In this document: positions 1-8,119 of the stretch, one piece after another
How positions within the stretch are numbered: position 1 is the first letter of the stretch
How the letters are laid out: each line of letters opens with the position of its first letter
Assembly: GCA_013316395.1 (NCBI GenBank)
Contig: WSMU01000008.1
Span: 1 to 26,337, forward strand
DNA from: Alphaproteobacteria bacterium
Lineage (GTDB): Bacteria > Pseudomonadota > Alphaproteobacteria > Rs-D84
Reading direction: 5' to 3'
Length of the DNA: 26,337 nucleotides
The notes under the pieces: model-generated
Database searches by the model: none
Told to the model about the DNA's origin: nothing
What the model saw: the letters and a program-made list of their open reading frames with translations, nothing else
Translations under genes and position numbers: made by a program

Positions 1-627
1 TATAACGACTGCATTGTTAAGCAATGCGGAATAAACTATTCAAAATGCTTAGGCAAAACGGCGGGCGACGCTGCAATGACAAAGTGTAATAGAAATGCGG
101 ATGAGCGTGATTTGGCAATAGAGGCACTGTCGGCTCAGACGGAGCGTGTTGACAGTTTGCAACATGCGACTAACAGACGTAATGAAGTTCTTAGAAACTA
201 TGCGTATCTTGCAAGTGCACGTGGCGATTCAATAGCTGCGCTTCAGGCTGAAAATGGTGCACTGAATGACTCTGTTGTGGCGCTGAATGATTCTATTGTT
301 AGATTGGATTCATTGCTTCATGACTGCCGGCGTGGGCGTAATGTTCGTCGCCAGGCTGCGTCTTCCAATCAAAATCGTCGTGCGGTGCCGGCCAGAAGTG
401 CCAAGGCAAATATTGGCGGTGCATCTGCCGCGTCTGCGTCGAACGCTGCTACTAATATAACAGTGAACGGTGGGAATAATAACAGTGTTAACATTAACAA
501 CGGTACTGTTAACAATTATTATGGCACTGCACCACAGACCGCGCCCCAGTCGCGTGATTCTGTGCGTATTACATCCAGTGTGTCTGTATCACAGGCTGTA
601 CGGATAAAGATTAGACGTTCTCGCTAG
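1..627 (+). CDS. Coiled-coil protein with Asn-rich tail, 5' end missing
   Basis: The reading frame is open to base 1 with no stop, so the gene very likely begins before the window; an ATG at 76 lies inside this frame but has no ribosome binding site. The visible part starts with a Cys-containing stretch (Cys at the 4th, 9th and 16th visible codons). A heptad-like region rich in Leu, Ala, Asp and Ser follows, probably a coiled coil. Next comes an Ala/Ser stretch, then a low-complexity Asn/Gly/Val segment (NITVNGGNNNSVNINNGTVN), and the protein ends in an Arg/Lys-rich tail. I do not recognise the family. The Asn-rich repeats resemble surface or secreted proteins, but any signal peptide would be off the window. 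An intrinsic terminator follows 15 bases after the stop, so this is the last gene of its transcript. Confidence 0.6.
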   Translation, partial: YNDCIVKQCGINYSKCLGKTAGDAAMTKCNRNADERDLAIEALSAQTERVDSLQHATNRRNEVLRNYAYLASARGDSIAALQAENGALNDSVVALNDSIVRLDSLLHDCRRGRNVRRQAASSNQNRRAVPARSAKANIGGASAASASNAATNITVNGGNNNSVNINNGTVNNYYGTAPQTAPQSRDSVRITSSVSVSQAVRIKIRRSR

Positions 628-642
628 TTTATATCAATGGTG

Positions 643-679
643 AAAAAGGTCCGCTGATCGCGGACCTTTTTAGTTTTTT
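643..679 (+). terminator. Intrinsic terminator after the coiled-coil gene
   Basis: A perfect 12-bp stem (643-654 with 660-671) closes a 5-base loop and runs into a T-rich tail. It ends the first gene and separates it from the autotransporter gene. Confidence 0.9.
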
Positions 680-731
680 CTGGACAGATAATTGAAACGT
701 ATGCTAATATTGTCAGCATAGAGAGATGTAT

Positions 732-3700
732 ATGATGAAATATATTAGAATTTTCGCGTTCTCGCTGTTTTTTCTTCCGGTGTGTGCATTTGCGGCCACG
801 AATGAGTTTATGGTTGCGGCCCAGTTGTTGGCGGCGGCACGTAATGCCGATATACAACAGGTCCAAAGCCTGGTAAATAACGGTGCGGATGTGAACTTTA
901 CGGATTCTACCGGTTTGTCGATTGTTTGTACGGCGCTGATGAATAATGATGTGCGTGCCGCACAGATATTGCAGATGTATGGTGCGGATGCATCAAAGTG
1001 CGACCAGCAGATAAAAAAATACAACAGCAGGAATAAGAAAGAGCGAAGCGGGGGCCTGTTCAGCGGGCTGTCGTCCGCCCATAATCTGACATTGGCGGCG
1101 GCGGGTGCCGCCGTTGTCGTTGGGGGATTGTTGCTGCTGACCGATGTTTTTGGTTCTGATAATAATAATTCATCCGGTGGTGGCGGGGACCGGCCAAACG
1201 GTGGCGGGGGTGATAATCCGGGCGGCGGGACCGCGACGGCTAAAATCACGTTGCCATATGGGCCGGCAATGCCTAATGCCGAATCAGAAAACGCAAATTA
1301 TACAAATAACCTAAATGTATATAGTCCGTCAGTCGCCGGTGTTTTAAAAGATACTTTTGCATTGATGAATAAACTTGGGGCCGCCTCAAACGGGCAGGGG
1401 GGGCAAAACTATTTGTTGATGATGCATGGTTATTCGCCATTGGCGCGCGGATATATGGGAATGCGTACACTGCGTTCAACGGGAAATGTTCCCGTTGCGT
1501 CATCCGTACTGGGGCAGATTAACATAAAGGGTGAGGTTGTTGGCGGTGGGCGGCCGGTTGGCGTCGCCATGGTAACATCCAATGGTATCAATGCCGCACC
1601 AAAGCCGGTGGGTGACATTACGGCGGAAAAAAATTCGCTGGATGACAAGCTGTTGGCGTGGACAACAATCAGCGGGGATACGGTCAATCAAAATCCGGAG
1701 ATAAGTAATCTGTCCAGCAAATACTATAACAATAAAATTGTTTTAGGGGCCCCCGCTGATGAAAAACTGACAAATTCATATACCGAAGAAGACAAGGCTT
1801 TTGCAAATGATTTTGATTTGTCCGGATGGGGGACGGCCATAAATAATACAAACGCTACAGACAGAGACAATCTGTTGGCAAAGATTGTTGGCGGTGCCAG
1901 TTCGGGCTATCCGACCGCAGACTATATAGGATTTGCACCCAACAGCCAAATGGGTATCTTTCGTACCGGCGCCGGCAAGGGGATGAAAAAAGTTACGGGG
2001 ACGCCGCAGACAGGGACCTATACCATGGCGGGCAGTACGCTGGCCGTGGGTGACAAGATAGATTTGTTTGGCAAAAATCTAACCGTATCGTCGGTAACTG
2101 GTAATCAGTTTGAGGCCCAAGATACCGGCATCGGTACCTATAAGGGGTATATTGGCTCAAACGGGTACCTGTATATAAACAGTGTTTTGGGCGGTGATAT
2201 AAACCAGGTATATTCAATGAACGAAGGTCAACTGACCCAGATAGGCGAATATGGCGACATTGATTATTATAATTATCGCGCTTTGCTGAAAAGTGCCGCA
2301 TTATGGCTGGCCGGTGATTTAGAGGGCGGTCGTTCGCGTCCGGATATTCTTGCGAACTCTTCAGTGATTGCACCGCTGCATTCACGTACAGCTGACACTA
2401 TTGGCAGTATGCTTGTAAATCCAAAGGTTGAAAATTTTGCCGCAATGGTTGACAAGTATTACGATCGTGATACCACCGACGGAGACGGCGGAACCAATTC
2501 TAAACCGTCAACGGATGCGGTACAGTTCTTTAATGGGCTGGGGGCTACTTTCCTGCCGTTGGTTATTTTTTCAACCGGCGCATCAGAGCAGGAAACCGGC
2601 AGCGCATACGCCGACGAAACCCAGGTGGCAACGTTTGAAAACGCCGCACCGCTGGTATTTCCTAATTTAGAGCATTTGTTTATGTCCGTTGTTGCGGTTG
2701 GAATGACGGGGGCCGGAACATCCGGGGCGACCGATGTTTCCGGATATACACCAGCGAATAAAATTTCAATTGCCCAATGGGGGGAAAATAATGGCACACC
2801 CGATGACCCCAGTGACGACAAATACTATAAGGCGCGCGTTTGCGGTATCGCGGGGCGCGGTGCAAACGGCATTGACCCGTGGTGCTTTGCATCGGCTGGT
2901 ATTACAGATGAATTGGCCGTTGCCAGTGCGGCGGGTGCCGCCGGCGCGATAAAATCCGCCTTTTCATATCTTAGCAACAAGGAATTGTTTACTCTGTTGG
3001 CGCTGACATCGGACGGACCTTATCTGGGAACGACAACTGATGGAACGCCGCTGACAAAGGATGCATTGCGCTCTTATTTGCAGAGTGTTTATGTATTGCC
3101 ACCCGAATATCAGTATCGCGTGGACAAGGGCGGCGAAGAATATCTGGATGTTTTCAAGGAAGTCTTTGGATATGGCTTGATAAATCTGGAGCGTGCGACC
3201 AAGCCCGGCACAAAGGTATATTTTTATGATGCGGCAAACGGGAAAATTGTGTCGGCGTCCGGTAACGCATATTGGCGCACGGCTTCGAAAACAATGTTCC
3301 GCTCTTCGGCGGCCTTTAGTCCGCGTGTGGCATCTATCAGTGCACCGTTCTTTGATATGCTAGAGAGTGCTGACGGCGAACTGCGCATGCCGCGAATATG
3401 GGAAAATGAATTTGATATCGGGGCCGGGCGTCGTCGTGGGCTGTATCTTAATGATGTTTTTGGCGACCTAAAAACAGTAGATACGCCGGACAGCGATATT
3501 CAAATGGGCCAGTTGCGCTTTTCTATCAAAACATCCGCGCGGCCGTATGCGGACAATATGGGGGGGCTCGATTCCATGCGCCTGGGCTTGATGCGTGGTA
3601 ATTGGGAACTGGCGGCCGGGTATCAGCATAACTTTACCGACGGCGCGGGAATGTTTTCAGGAATGGCGAACCCTGTAATGTCGCTGGCGCATGATGCGAT

Positions 3701-4445
3701 TACGTCAGATGCAAAATACGCACATGGAAAGTGGGCCTTTGGGGTGCGTGCTTTTTCCGGTGCAATAACAGACAGCGAACTGTTGGAAAATGATCCGACG
3801 GTTACGTCACAATATACACCGGCCCGTTTGGGGCTGATGCATGGTGGCGCGCTTAGTGCAATGTGGCATGACGGGCGGCTGGGGATTGATACGTCTGTCG
3901 GTATTGCCCGTGAAACACAAACCGTTTTGGGTGCCCAGACGGGCGGCCTATTAAATCTGGGCGGGGGTGATACGTCGTATGTTGATGTACATGGTCGGTA
4001 TGCGCTGGGGGCGGATGTTTCGCTGTCTGCGCGTGCAACATTCGCCAGAACAACTGCGGATGCGTCGGGGCAAAATATTTTGGGCCTGACGGCGATTGAT
4101 TCAAATGCTTTTGCGTTGGGGCTAAATGCGGGTAATTTTGAATTTGTCGCGTCCCAGCCGTTGGCGGCACGGACAGGGCGTCTGGAATATGCCCATGCAG
4201 ACTATGATATCGTTGAAACACAAGACGGCAAGTTTGATATTGCGGTGTCTGATTTGGGTGCGCGCAGCGTATCAATGCGCCCGCACAAGCGTGAAACGCG
4301 TTTCGCGGCCACATATCGGCATAACTTTGGCCAGTTCACAGACGGTGCAGTCGGATTTATATATCGGGTAAATCCGAACAATACCGATGAATTTGGAAAT
4401 GAGGCGGTATTTATGTTAAAGATGTCGCATAGGGTGGGGATATAG
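732..4445 (+). CDS. Autotransporter with ankyrin-like N-terminus and degenerate subtilase passenger
   Basis: 1237 aa counted from ATG 732. An ATG at 726 is in frame, but the GAGAG at 721-725 touches it and is better placed for 732 or 735. Order of parts: signal peptide (1-21), two ankyrin-like repeats (about 38-88), a hydrophobic segment (about 120-140), a Gly-rich linker (141-167), a long passenger, and a C-terminal beta-barrel (about 950-1237) ending in HRVGI. The passenger carries landmarks of S8 subtilase autotransporters: GFAPNS at 400-405, a CG...WC stretch at 704-718, a helix after the nucleophile position ending at K741, and GYGLINL at 813-819. By eye, the Asp, His, oxyanion Asn and Ser motifs are all replaced, so proteolytic activity is doubtful. 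It probably sits on the cell surface as a binding or structural protein (inference). The barrel lacks the usual terminal aromatic residue. Confidence 0.8.
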   Translation: MMKYIRIFAFSLFFLPVCAFAATNEFMVAAQLLAAARNADIQQVQSLVNNGADVNFTDSTGLSIVCTALMNNDVRAAQILQMYGADASKCDQQIKKYNSRNKKERSGGLFSGLSSAHNLTLAAAGAAVVVGGLLLLTDVFGSDNNNSSGGGGDRPNGGGGDNPGGGTATAKITLPYGPAMPNAESENANYTNNLNVYSPSVAGVLKDTFALMNKLGAASNGQGGQNYLLMMHGYSPLARGYMGMRTLRSTGNVPVASSVLGQINIKGEVVGGGRPVGVAMVTSNGINAAPKPVGDITAEKNSLDDKLLAWTTISGDTVNQNPEISNLSSKYYNNKIVLGAPADEKLTNSYTEEDKAFANDFDLSGWGTAINNTNATDRDNLLAKIVGGASSGYPTADYIGFAPNSQMGIFRTGAGKGMKKVTGTPQTGTYTMAGSTLAVGDKIDLFGKNLTVSSVTGNQFEAQDTGIGTYKGYIGSNGYLYINSVLGGDINQVYSMNEGQLTQIGEYGDIDYYNYRALLKSAALWLAGDLEGGRSRPDILANSSVIAPLHSRTADTIGSMLVNPKVENFAAMVDKYYDRDTTDGDGGTNSKPSTDAVQFFNGLGATFLPLVIFSTGASEQETGSAYADETQVATFENAAPLVFPNLEHLFMSVVAVGMTGAGTSGATDVSGYTPANKISIAQWGENNGTPDDPSDDKYYKARVCGIAGRGANGIDPWCFASAGITDELAVASAAGAAGAIKSAFSYLSNKELFTLLALTSDGPYLGTTTDGTPLTKDALRSYLQSVYVLPPEYQYRVDKGGEEYLDVFKEVFGYGLINLERATKPGTKVYFYDAANGKIVSASGNAYWRTASKTMFRSSAAFSPRVASISAPFFDMLESADGELRMPRIWENEFDIGAGRRRGLYLNDVFGDLKTVDTPDSDIQMGQLRFSIKTSARPYADNMGGLDSMRLGLMRGNWELAAGYQHNFTDGAGMFSGMANPVMSLAHDAITSDAKYAHGKWAFGVRAFSGAITDSELLENDPTVTSQYTPARLGLMHGGALSAMWHDGRLGIDTSVGIARETQTVLGAQTGGLLNLGGGDTSYVDVHGRYALGADVSLSARATFARTTADASGQNILGLTAIDSNAFALGLNAGNFEFVASQPLAARTGRLEYAHADYDIVETQDGKFDIAVSDLGARSVSMRPHKRETRFAATYRHNFGQFTDGAVGFIYRVNPNNTDEFGNEAVFMLKMSHRVGI

Positions 4446-4485
4446 CGCGGGTCGTATACTGGCGCGCGTGGGAAAAGTGTTGAAA

Positions 4486-4513
4486 GAAAAAACGCCCAAT
4501 CGGGCGTTTTTTC
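4486..4513. terminator. Bidirectional terminator between autotransporter and grpE
   Basis: A 12-bp inverted repeat (4486-4497 with 4502-4513, loop AATC) has an A-run on the left and a T-run on the right. It can therefore stop transcripts arriving from both convergent genes. Confidence 0.9.
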
Positions 4514-5074
4514 TTATTTTGCAACAACAACCATTGCTGTTCGCAGTACTGTGTCACCGAACATATATCCGGCCTGCAATTCTTCGATAATAGTGTTTGG
4601 GGCGGCATCTTTGGCCTCTGTTACCTGAATTGCATTATGAAACTGCGGATTTAGCGGTTGTCCCACAGATTCTATCTTTACAATTCCGATTTGCGCAAAG
4701 GCTGCGGCGATTGCACGCGCCATGGACTTTATACCCTCGTCATCGGGTGTATGGGACAGGGCCGCATCGGCGGCATCCATTACGGGCAGGAATTGGCTGG
4801 CTACATTCATTGCGCGGCGGCGCGCCGTTGATTCGCAATCCAGTGCCGCGCGCCGGCGTGTGTTTTCCAGCTCCGCAACTGCGCGCATGTACTTGTCATT
4901 TAGTTCGCGTACTTCGCCAATCAGGCTATCTACCTGGGTGCCGCAGTCCGCAGTTTGAACTGTATCCGCGCCTGTTACTGTTGGGTGCGGCGCGGCTTCA
5001 GATGCGTCTGTTTCCGGTGCAGTGTTTATTGACACTTCTTCTATATTTATTTCTTTGTTTTCCATTTCTGCCAT
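4514..5074 (-). CDS. grpE: GrpE, nucleotide exchange factor for DnaK
   Basis: 186 aa. GrpE releases ADP from the cytoplasmic chaperone DnaK and so resets it for another round of client binding. The sequence shows the family layout: an acidic, poorly conserved N-terminus (1-45), a long alpha-helical dimerisation region (about 47-85, with the ELENTRRRAA pattern), and the C-terminal beta domain with NPQFHNAIQV and the closing GYMFGDTVLRTAMVVVAK. The ATG at 5074 has AGGAAA five bases upstream; a second ATG three codons later is less well placed. The gene lies downstream of tpiA on the same strand, not next to dnaK, dnaJ or hrcA. A weak terminator-like hairpin lies in the 61-base gap to tpiA. Confidence 0.95.
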   Translation of the reverse strand: MAEMENKEINIEEVSINTAPETDASEAAPHPTVTGADTVQTADCGTQVDSLIGEVRELNDKYMRAVAELENTRRRAALDCESTARRRAMNVASQFLPVMDAADAALSHTPDDEGIKSMARAIAAAFAQIGIVKIESVGQPLNPQFHNAIQVTEAKDAAPNTIIEELQAGYMFGDTVLRTAMVVVAK

Positions 5075-5088
5075 TGTTTCCTGTTCAT

Positions 5089-5119
5089 AAAAAGTGTGGG
5101 GGCGGCGGATAACACCCCC
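5089..5119 (-). terminator. Possible weak terminator between tpiA and grpE
   Basis: Read on the minus strand, five G (5115-5119) can pair with five C (5098-5102) across a 12-base loop. After four bases comes a run of five T (5093-5089). The long loop makes it weak, so partial read-through from tpiA into grpE is likely. Confidence 0.35.
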
Positions 5120-5135
5120 GGTTCATACTATATAG

Positions 5136-5840
5136 TTATTTCACGCTGGTTATTATAGGTATGAAGTCGTCCGGTTTCAAGGATGCACCGCCAACCAGTA
5201 CGCCATCTACATTTGGAATCGACATGATTTCAGCGGCATTGTTGCCTTTTACCGATGCGCCATATAAAACGGGTGTGCCGCCAATGCCCATGTTGTGCAG
5301 AGTATTTGCGATAAGGGTGTGGGCTTCGGCGATTTCGGCGGATGTCGGTGTCAGGCCTGCGCCGATTGCCCAGCGTGGTTCGTACGCTATAACTATTTTG
5401 CCGTTTGTATTTTCGGGCACGGATTCGCGGACGCCGGATTCAATAACAGCCATGGTTTTACCCGCTTGCTTTTCATCCATTGTTTCCCCAACACAGATAA
5501 TAGGGGTTAGGCCGGCTGCAATCGCGGCGGCGGCTTTTTCGCGAACTATCGCGTTTGTTTCGCCATGGTACTGGCGGCGTTCGCTATGACCTACGATAAC
5601 GTATTTTGCACCCGCCTCTTGCAGCATTTCGGCCGATACTTCGCCTGTGAATGCGCCCTTGGCGTGGGGGCTGACGTCTTGGGCACCCATTGATGCGCGG
5701 CCGCCGTCTATCCCCAGCATTGTGTAAGGAACACATAATACGACTGTGTTGTCTGTTTCAATATCACGCAGTGCATCAACCATGGTTTTTAATGCCCCGC
5801 GCGAGCCATTCATTTTCCAGTTACCAGCGATAAATTTCAT
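5136..5840 (-). CDS. tpiA: Triosephosphate isomerase
   Basis: 234 aa, somewhat shorter than the usual 250 or so. It interconverts dihydroxyacetone phosphate and glyceraldehyde 3-phosphate in glycolysis and gluconeogenesis, in the cytoplasm. All catalytic landmarks are present: the N-terminal AGNWKMNG with Asn7 and Lys9, His85 in IVGHSERR, Glu154 in AYEPRWAIGAG (loop 6 region), and the phosphate-binding YGASVKGNN near residue 193 with GVLVGGASL at the C-terminal end. The ATG at 5840 follows an AGGGA ribosome binding site. The gene is divergent from the ppiD-like gene, an arrangement I recall from several alphaproteobacterial genomes. Confidence 0.96.
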   Translation of the reverse strand: MKFIAGNWKMNGSRGALKTMVDALRDIETDNTVVLCVPYTMLGIDGGRASMGAQDVSPHAKGAFTGEVSAEMLQEAGAKYVIVGHSERRQYHGETNAIVREKAAAAIAAGLTPIICVGETMDEKQAGKTMAVIESGVRESVPENTNGKIVIAYEPRWAIGAGLTPTSAEIAEAHTLIANTLHNMGIGGTPVLYGASVKGNNAAEIMSIPNVDGVLVGGASLKPDDFIPIITSVK

Positions 5841-5860
5841 ATGTTTTTCCCTTTTTTTCG

Positions 5861-5890
5861 TTGATTTGTCTTATCTCGTTTTGCTATGGT
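5861..5890 (+). promoter_or_regulatory. Candidate promoter for the ppiD-like gene
   Basis: TTGATT at 5861-5866 and TATGGT at 5885-5890 are separated by 18 bases, and TGC before the second box fits an extended -10. The same TTTGCTAT(G/C)GT word occurs before the DsbA-like gene at 8081-8090. Confidence 0.4.
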
Positions 5891-5908
5891 AACGCAAAAG
5901 GGGATTAA

Positions 5909-7321
5909 ATGCTAGAATATTTACGTAACGCGGCAGATAAACCTGTTGCAAAAATTTTAATCGGAATTTTGGCCTTTTCTTTTGTCGGATGGGGTGTGGC
6001 CGAATGGGTGTTTGGCAGCGTCGCCGGTGACAATGCATTGGTGCGTGTGGGGTCGGAAAAAATCACAATCAGCCAATATAATCAAGAAAAAGCACAGGAA
6101 ATGGCAAAGCTATCCAAGGAGCAGCAGCGTGCTGTTTACACAGATGCTGTGGCCGGGGCGGCGTTTTCAAATAAGTTAATGGCGCGCCTAACGACAGAGA
6201 CAATGGCGCAGAACCGTGCGAATGACCTGGGGTTTGTTGTAACCAATGCACGTGTTGCGCGTGAAATTCGTGAATTTCCGGAATTTCAAATAAACGGTCA
6301 GTTTTCTTCGTTTATGTTCGATAACCTGTTGGCTAATTCCGGTTATACAGAGGCGGACTTTGCAAATGTACTGCGCGGGCAGGTTTTGCGCTCTATGGTG
6401 CTGGGGGGGCTAAATGTTGCCGTGCCGGTACCGAATTTTGCGGTTGATGCGGCTTATAATGCACGCTATGGACTGCGTGAGATTGAATATTCGACCGTGC
6501 CTTATTCTTCGTTTAAGGCGGGCAAGCCAACGGATGAGCAACTGCGTGAATTTTATGCACAAAATCCGCATATGGTCGAAGAATTCAGAAAGGTTTCGTA
6601 TGTCCTGGTTCCTGCAGAAATGAGCAAGCCGGATAGCTATGATGCGGCATTGGGGCGCGCACAGCAGGTAGAGGACGAAATCATCGGTGGTGAAAGCCTG
6701 GCTGACGCTGCGGCCAAGCATGGGGCAAAGTATGTTGCACTGGGCGAGTTTGAGCGTGCATCACGTCCGGTTGATACGCTGCTTACGGATAAAATGGTTG
6801 ATAAAATATTCGAAATGGAAGAAGGTATCGAGAGCGAGCTGATTGAAACACCAAAAGGTTTTGTAATTATTCGTGTTGATAAGGTTTTGCCACGTCATAA
6901 TGCCGAATATAATACTGTAAAGGGGCGCCTGGCCGGGGAATGGGTCAATGCGCAACAGCGCAAGCAGGCATATGTTCGCGCCAATGAAATACTGACCGCG
7001 GCCAAGGCTGGGGAAAAGCTGAGCGGGGGCAAGGCGGTTACCGTATCGCGTACATCCGGGGCGCCTTTAAAGGTTTTAATGGCTGCATTTGGAACAAATG
7101 TTGGGGATAACGGAATCATAGAAGACGACAATGCTTTCTATGTAATGCGCGTTTCACGTGCGATTGCACCCCAGGTGGATAAGGCAAAGAAAGCCGCACT
7201 GCGCAAGGAGCTGGAAAATATTTCAACCCGTACGATTGCGGATGACTACAATTCGTTCCTGATGCGCGAATACCCGATAAAGGTCAATCAGAAAATATAT
7301 GACAAGGTGTTCGCCCAATAA
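5909..7321 (+). CDS. ppiD: PpiD-like membrane-anchored periplasmic folding factor
   Basis: 470 aa. The N-terminus (MLEYLRNAADKPVAKI, then a membrane segment at about 16-36) is typical of PpiD/SurA_N_3 proteins, which sit in the inner membrane with the body in the periplasm and help newly exported proteins fold. A helical SurA-like region runs to about 170. The middle contains a parvulin-like stretch (about 225-335, starting at VSYVLVPAE and ending at GFVIIRVDKVLP), and a second helical region follows. It is shorter than the roughly 600-aa PpiD of many Proteobacteria. Whether the parvulin-like part still isomerises proline bonds cannot be judged by eye. AGGGG precedes the ATG. The many outer-membrane and Cys-rich proteins encoded nearby are plausible clients (inference). 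Confidence 0.85.
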   Translation: MLEYLRNAADKPVAKILIGILAFSFVGWGVAEWVFGSVAGDNALVRVGSEKITISQYNQEKAQEMAKLSKEQQRAVYTDAVAGAAFSNKLMARLTTETMAQNRANDLGFVVTNARVAREIREFPEFQINGQFSSFMFDNLLANSGYTEADFANVLRGQVLRSMVLGGLNVAVPVPNFAVDAAYNARYGLREIEYSTVPYSSFKAGKPTDEQLREFYAQNPHMVEEFRKVSYVLVPAEMSKPDSYDAALGRAQQVEDEIIGGESLADAAAKHGAKYVALGEFERASRPVDTLLTDKMVDKIFEMEEGIESELIETPKGFVIIRVDKVLPRHNAEYNTVKGRLAGEWVNAQQRKQAYVRANEILTAAKAGEKLSGGKAVTVSRTSGAPLKVLMAAFGTNVGDNGIIEDDNAFYVMRVSRAIAPQVDKAKKAALRKELENISTRTIADDYNSFLMREYPIKVNQKIYDKVFAQ

Positions 7322-7330
7322 TAGCATAGA

Positions 7331-7356
7331 CCGCCGAACACAAACGGCGGTTTTTT
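7331..7356 (+). terminator. Intrinsic terminator after ppiD-like gene
   Basis: CCGCCG (7331-7336) pairs with CGGCGG (7345-7350) across an 8-base loop, followed by six T. recO starts only 17 bases beyond, so recO either needs read-through or has its own start site. Confidence 0.85.
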
Positions 7357-7372
7357 ATTTCAATAAAAAATA

Positions 7373-8029
7373 ATGAAACTGGAAACGGTCGGCATTTTAA
7401 TCGATATCAAACCACTTAGCGAGCGCGATTCGCTGGCACGGATATTTACCCGTGATTACGGGGTTATGATTGGTGTGATGCGTGGTGCGGTTATTGCGAA
7501 AAAGAATCGGCCGCTAATAGGGCAGGTGGGGGCCGTTTCATGGAATGCGCGGCTGGATTCGCAACTGGGGGTTTTCCACTGGGAGGCATCGCGCAATATG
7601 GCGGCACTGATAATGGCCGATTTTTCCCGACTGGCTATGATGAATGCGGCGTTTGCGCTGATTGGGGCGCTGCTGCCGGAGCGGGAGCGCTATGACAGGC
7701 TATATAATCAAACTATTGATTTTATAAATAGCCTGTCCGGATGTCGGGATGTGGTTGGGGAATATTTGGGGTGGGAGATAAATTTTTTACGTGAAATCGG
7801 ATATGCGCTGGATTTGTCGGCATGCGCCGGGTGCGGGAAACATAATAGTCTTAACTACCTTTCGCCGCGCACATGTCGCGCGGTATGTGATGCATGTGCG
7901 GCGCCGTATATCGAACGGTTATATCGTCTGCCTATGACATTGGATGTTGCGATGCGTTTGATAGAGCGTGCGTGCGCCGCCCAGGGGGCAGATATGCCGG
8001 TAGCGCGTCGGATACTGTGCCATAAATAA
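7373..8029 (+). CDS. recO: DNA repair protein RecO
   Basis: 218 aa, slightly short for RecO (about 240). With RecR and RecF it loads RecA onto SSB-coated single-stranded DNA in gap repair. The N-terminal OB-fold begins with the usual pattern (ETVGILIDIKPLSERDSLARIF), a helical domain follows, and a zinc-binding site is formed by C151, C154, C172 and C175. The ATG has no recognisable ribosome binding site: it follows an A-rich spacer just after the terminator of the previous gene, so translation may be weak or start from a leaderless message. Its usual neighbours rnc and era are not in this window. Confidence 0.9.
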   Translation: MKLETVGILIDIKPLSERDSLARIFTRDYGVMIGVMRGAVIAKKNRPLIGQVGAVSWNARLDSQLGVFHWEASRNMAALIMADFSRLAMMNAAFALIGALLPERERYDRLYNQTIDFINSLSGCRDVVGEYLGWEINFLREIGYALDLSACAGCGKHNSLNYLSPRTCRAVCDACAAPYIERLYRLPMTLDVAMRLIERACAAQGADMPVARRILCHK

Positions 8030-8062
8030 GATAAAATTTAGGCGTTTTGCAACATTTATTCC

Positions 8063-8090
8063 TTGTATTTTTATTCTGATTTGCTATCGT
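8063..8090 (+). promoter_or_regulatory. Candidate promoter for DsbA-like gene
   Basis: TTGTAT (8063-8068) and TATCGT (8085-8090) are 16 bases apart, with TGC before the second box as in an extended -10. Confidence 0.4.
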
Positions 8091-8119
8091 TTGACTGTTC
8101 AACAGAAAAGGAGAAAGCT

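Noticed and set aside
713..1249. Minus-strand frame rich in Pro over the start of the autotransporter
   Set aside because: The Pro run is the reverse of the Gly-rich linker; the plus-strand gene explains the region.
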